A DNA stretch of 35,189 nucleotides, taken from an uncultured bacterium (GTDB lineage Bacteria > UBP6 > UBA1177). The translations under genes and the position numbers were made by a program. How positions within the stretch are numbered: the stretch's first letter is position 1; each line of letters starts with the position of its first letter. The notes beneath the pieces were generated by a model that worked only from the letters and a program-made list of their open reading frames with translations, did no database searches and was not told where the DNA came from. The stretch covers positions 1 through 35,189 of the forward strand of contig CAJOMF010000017.1 in NCBI GenBank assembly GCA_905235605.1. The letters are read 5' to 3'. Below are positions 31,868 through 35,189 of the stretch, in pieces.

Positions 31868-33433
31868 ATGTCGCTCCATTCAAGATTGGTTTTAGCTTTT
31901 TTAGCTCTGTTTTTTCTTTTTTCCTGCTCGTCATCAAAATCGCAGAATGATTCTGATTCAATTTCTGATTCAGACACGGACACGCAGGATTTGGAAACAG
32001 TTGACGTGGATTCAGACTCTCAAGAATCAGAAATCATTGATGATTCTGATGAAATGCCATGTGATGATGCCGATTTCGACACTATTCCCGACACAGATTC
32101 TGATGAATGCCAGCCGTCTTTAAGTGAAGCACCATTCCCATATTACGACAAAAATGGCAAGATTACATTTTGCCGCCCGAACTGTGACACTCCGACAGCA
32201 GATGATCCGATCTGCATCGGCAATCTTTGGGATGAACAGAATGAAAAACTGTGTCACGAATATCCGGAATACGCCTGCTGCGGAACACCGTGTGTCATGG
32301 AAAGTTTGAAACCGAACACAAGAGAAGAGCTTTTGGTGCAAGAACCGGATATTTTGGAATTTATCCCTATGCATAAATGCGATCTTGAGATAAGTCAGGC
32401 GAATTGGGGCATAGACGGTTCAGGCGGAGTAGTGAAGTCATGGAATATGAGTGAAGGAAAAATCGGATTTCAAATATATCCATCCCGGCTTAGTGTAGAA
32501 AAGTGGCCTGTAGGTGACAAATATGTAACTTACGATATAGCAACACAGAAATATTCTTTCGTTATTCCATCACGGCATCAGGAACAGGCCTATTTTAAAG
32601 GCAAAAGACTTGCATTGATTTCTGATAAAAGAAGTTATGAACTAAACAAGGAAAATATTTTTCTTGCATACATCGGCGATGATGCAAAAGTTGAGATTGT
32701 TTATGACAAAAAAGTCCAAAGCATTTCCTATGAACCGGCACTTAATGAAAAATGGGCGTTTGTCAACCTTGTGGAAGCAGGAAGCAAAAGAATGATGTAT
32801 GCCAAAATTGGAGAATGGGAATGGACTTCGTTGGGAAACGGTGTTACGAATCACACAAGTTTGGCAGACAATTATCTCGGAATTTATGATGAAAATAAAA
32901 ACGGGTATATCTGTGATTTGTCAAAGAATCCTAAATCATTTTCAGAGTGCATGAAAATCAACCGTGAAAATGAAAGAGTATCAATAATAGAATTGAATAA
33001 GGAAGATCCTTCAGAATTCGTTTTCAATCTTAACGGCGTCGGCATAACAAAAGCAAAGATAAAAGATGGAAAAATTGTAGATTATCAGACAATAATTCCC
33101 GATTTTACAGATGAAACAGCTCAAAATGCTTACACACTTTCACCGTATCAGTTCAGAGGGAATCTGCTTCTTTACGTTGAAATAACTTACAAAGACGGCA
33201 GCGGTTCAGGAGGCAGACTGTGTTACTATCGTCTTGATAAAAACAAAAAATACTGCATGAAAAAAATGGAAGACGATAAAACATATTCAGATGGAACAAC
33301 CAAATTTCCCTATGGATTCAGTGAGTTTGAAGGAAAATGGTTGTTATATCAGAAACTTAATTCGGATCCTTTCATTTTAAGAGACATGGAATGCTACTGC
33401 AAAGAAGAAGGCATATGCCCGTTTGAAAAATAA
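31868..33433 (+). CDS. Surface lipoprotein with Asp/Ser linker, paralogue 1
   Basis: 521 aa. Lipoprotein signal LVLAFLALFFLFSC (Cys20), then a roughly 80-residue Asp/Ser/Glu/Thr-rich linker, suggesting a stalk on the cell surface. Next is a Cys-rich block (FCRPNCDTPTADDPICIG, LCHEYPEYACCGTPC), probably disulfide-bonded, then a long beta-rich domain with SWNMSEGKIGFQIYP and repeated Trp/Asp-Gly motifs. A second Cys pair closes the C-terminus (MECYCKEEGICPF). No known family; no catalytic motif. The ATG at 31868 follows GGGGG; the frame extends upstream to 31655 but that part is unrelated. Followed by a close paralogue. Confidence 0.8.
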   Translation: MSLHSRLVLAFLALFFLFSCSSSKSQNDSDSISDSDTDTQDLETVDVDSDSQESEIIDDSDEMPCDDADFDTIPDTDSDECQPSLSEAPFPYYDKNGKITFCRPNCDTPTADDPICIGNLWDEQNEKLCHEYPEYACCGTPCVMESLKPNTREELLVQEPDILEFIPMHKCDLEISQANWGIDGSGGVVKSWNMSEGKIGFQIYPSRLSVEKWPVGDKYVTYDIATQKYSFVIPSRHQEQAYFKGKRLALISDKRSYELNKENIFLAYIGDDAKVEIVYDKKVQSISYEPALNEKWAFVNLVEAGSKRMMYAKIGEWEWTSLGNGVTNHTSLADNYLGIYDENKNGYICDLSKNPKSFSECMKINRENERVSIIELNKEDPSEFVFNLNGVGITKAKIKDGKIVDYQTIIPDFTDETAQNAYTLSPYQFRGNLLLYVEITYKDGSGSGGRLCYYRLDKNKKYCMKKMEDDKTYSDGTTKFPYGFSEFEGKWLLYQKLNSDPFILRDMECYCKEEGICPFEK

Positions 33434-33452
33434 TTTTTTAATGGAGAGAAAG

Positions 33453-34997
33453 ATGAGAAGAATCTTTTATTTAATTTTACTGATCCTGTTTGTTTCCTGC
33501 TCATCATCGAAATCGCAGAATGATTCTGACTCAATTCCCGACACAGATTCAAACACGCAGGATTCAGGAACTGTTAATGATGATTCTGATACGCATGAAG
33601 CTGAAATCGTTGATGATTCTGAAGCAACGCCGGATCAGGATTCATATTCCGATTCTGAAAAATCCGATACAGATGAATGTTATCCATCGTTAAGTCAGGC
33701 AGCATTCCCTTATTACGACAAAGACGGCAAGATCACTTTCTGCCGCCCAGACTGCGACACTCCGACAGCAGATGATCCGATCTGCATCGGCAATCTTTGG
33801 GATGAACAGAATGAAAAACTGTGTCACGAATATCCTGAATACGCTTGCTGCGGAACACCGTGTGTTCTTGAAAGTTTGAAACCAATGACAAAAGAGGAAG
33901 TCGATGAAATGTATAAAGTAGGAAAGATTGCTATGCATAAATGTGACCTGAAGATAGATCCTTGGTCATGGGGTCACGACGGTTCTCACGGTGTAGTCAA
34001 ATCATGGAATATGAGTGAAGGGAAAATAGGCTTTCATATGTATCCGACACAAGTTAATTATCAAAAATATCCATCACAACGAAAATATATAACTTACAAT
34101 ATTGCGACACAAAAATATTCTTTCGTTATTCCATCACGTAGCCAGGAGCAGGCATATTACAAAGACAAAAGGCTCGGGCTTATTTCTGACAAACGAAGTC
34201 TTGATTTAAATAATGAGAACATATTTCTTGCCTATATCGGCGACGATGCAAAAGTTGAAATTGTTTATGACAAAAAAGTCCAAAGCATTTCCTATGAACC
34301 GGCACTGAACGAGAAATGGGCGTTTGTAAATCTTGTTGATGCTAACAGTAAAAGAATGATGTATGCCAAAGTCGGAGAATGGAAGTGGACTTCACTTGGT
34401 GACGGTTTGGGCTGGTTTCCGTCACTTGTCGGAGATACACTTTCTTTTGTCGATGACAACGTTAACGGCTGGATTTGTGATTTATCCAAAAGACCGCAAA
34501 AACTGGAAGAGTGTCTGAAATTCAATCAGGAAGGAGAGCAGACAGAATATCTCTATTTTGATAAAGAAAATGAAAACAGGTTCGTTTATTATGACACATT
34601 CAAAAGAAAAATCGTTCTTGTCGAAAGAAACGGAGATAAGTTTGAAAGAAAGGATCTTATAACAGAATTTACGGAAGAATCTGCTCCACAAGCCTCTTCA
34701 ATCCCGCCGAGAATGCTTCGCGGGAATCTTCTTTTATATGAGGAAATAACTTATAAAGATGGTGTCGGTTCAGGCGGCAGACTTTGCTATTATCGGATTG
34801 ATAAGAATAAAAAATACTGCATGAAAAAAATGGAAAAAGACGAAACTTATTCTGATGGTTCAACAATTTTTCCATACGGTTATGCAGAATTCGAAGGAAA
34901 GTGGCTGCTTTATCAGCAGAGAAATTCGACCCCGCTTATATTGAGAGACATGGAATGCTATTGCAAAGAAGAAGGCGTATGCCCGTTTGAACAATAA
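33453..34997 (+). CDS. Surface lipoprotein with Asp/Ser linker, paralogue 2
   Basis: 514 aa, same layout as 31868-33433: signal LILLILFVSC (Cys16), Asp/Ser/Thr linker, the same Cys-rich block, beta-rich core and MECYCKEEGVCPF end. An 80-bp stretch (33756-33835) is identical to 32186-32265, and 'gttgagattgtttatgac'-like blocks in the core are near-identical, so the genes arose by tandem duplication with later exchange. SD GGAGAG 5 nt before the ATG at 33453; the in-frame start at 33423 is not used. The spacer 'taattttttaa.ggagagaaagATG' recurs before the next gene. Confidence 0.8.
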   Translation: MRRIFYLILLILFVSCSSSKSQNDSDSIPDTDSNTQDSGTVNDDSDTHEAEIVDDSEATPDQDSYSDSEKSDTDECYPSLSQAAFPYYDKDGKITFCRPDCDTPTADDPICIGNLWDEQNEKLCHEYPEYACCGTPCVLESLKPMTKEEVDEMYKVGKIAMHKCDLKIDPWSWGHDGSHGVVKSWNMSEGKIGFHMYPTQVNYQKYPSQRKYITYNIATQKYSFVIPSRSQEQAYYKDKRLGLISDKRSLDLNNENIFLAYIGDDAKVEIVYDKKVQSISYEPALNEKWAFVNLVDANSKRMMYAKVGEWKWTSLGDGLGWFPSLVGDTLSFVDDNVNGWICDLSKRPQKLEECLKFNQEGEQTEYLYFDKENENRFVYYDTFKRKIVLVERNGDKFERKDLITEFTEESAPQASSIPPRMLRGNLLLYEEITYKDGVGSGGRLCYYRIDKNKKYCMKKMEKDETYSDGSTIFPYGYAEFEGKWLLYQQRNSTPLILRDMECYCKEEGVCPFEQ

Positions 34998-35016
34998 TTT
35001 TTTAAAGGAGAGAAAG

Positions 35017-35189
35017 ATGAGAAAAATCGTAATGATGCTGATTCTGGTGTTAAATTTTATCTGTTTTGCAGAAGAGTACACCTACATGAATTATGAAGAA
35101 GCAGAAAAACTTCTGAATTATTACAACAGTCCTACATTTCCAACATTCCATTTAAAACCTTCTTTAAATGATTGCTCTAACATTATAGG
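35017..35189 (+). CDS. Start of an exported protein (3' end outside window)
   Basis: 57 codons are visible. The signal peptide MRKIVMMLILVLNFICFA-EE has no lipobox Cys after the hydrophobic part beyond C16, so it is secreted or a weak lipoprotein. The mature part begins EEYTYMNYEEAEKLLNYYNS. The leader spacer and SD (TTTTTTAAAGGAGAGAAAG) copy those before 33453, so it belongs to the same array or operon. Confidence 0.65.
   Translation, partial: MRKIVMMLILVLNFICFAEEYTYMNYEEAEKLLNYYNSPTFPTFHLKPSLNDCSNII

Overview
The window is bacterial chromosome. It is densely coded, on both strands, with SD-led genes. Lipoproteins with signal peptides, a lipoprotein cyclophilin and surface proteins with Asp/Ser-rich linkers suggest a Gram-negative-type envelope. 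The linkers recall those of uncultured Deltaproteobacteria/Myxococcota-like lineages, but that placement is a guess; nothing here fixes the taxon. TGA, TAA and TAG are all used as stops.

Layout. (1) 1-1653: end of a membrane-anchored protein, a frameshifted small lipoprotein, then xseB and pgeF overlapping by 4 bp. (2) 1654-13950: an accessory island between the core genes pgeF and thiS. It holds a WYL-domain regulator with an unknown partner, an LRAT/NlpC-P60-like protein, a broken copy of a Schlafen/AlbA_2 gene, a DUF4143-type AAA ATPase, an intact Schlafen/AlbA_2 ATPase, a five-gene cluster (457-aa hydrophobic protein, YkgJ-like Cys-cluster protein, glycine-zipper protein, TerB-like protein, multi-TM protein), a minus-strand gene relic, a DUF1016/YhcG-type nuclease and a strongly acidic small protein. 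Six intergenic sites here share the palindrome TTGGGCA-N(4-6)-TGCCCA; in five of them it starts exactly 28 bp before a -10 hexamer. I did not see it elsewhere in the window. (3) 14064-17758: thiS-thiF converging on a YgiQ-type radical SAM gene, then a flippase-like membrane protein. (4) 17838-25223: purA, a sigma region-4-like DNA-binding protein, a GT-C-like membrane protein, an acyl-CoA synthetase and a convergent MFS transporter. (5) 25350-27816: an aroA-aroQ-phospholipase D operon ending in a hairpin terminator. (6) 27891-31630: Lon-like protease, PHA-system-like protein, cyclophilin lipoprotein, queD. (7) 31868-35189: a tandem array of Asp/Ser-linker lipoproteins and the start of another exported protein.

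Most interesting: the shared palindrome-promoter set led by a WYL regulator (a plausible local regulon); the five-gene cluster 8101-11972, preceded by a nine-copy heptanucleotide repeat inside a leader ORF that overlaps the first gene by ATGA (possible phase-variable switch); and two separate helically phased repeat arrays between the DUF4143 ATPase and the Schlafen-type gene. All functional statements on these are inference from sequence.
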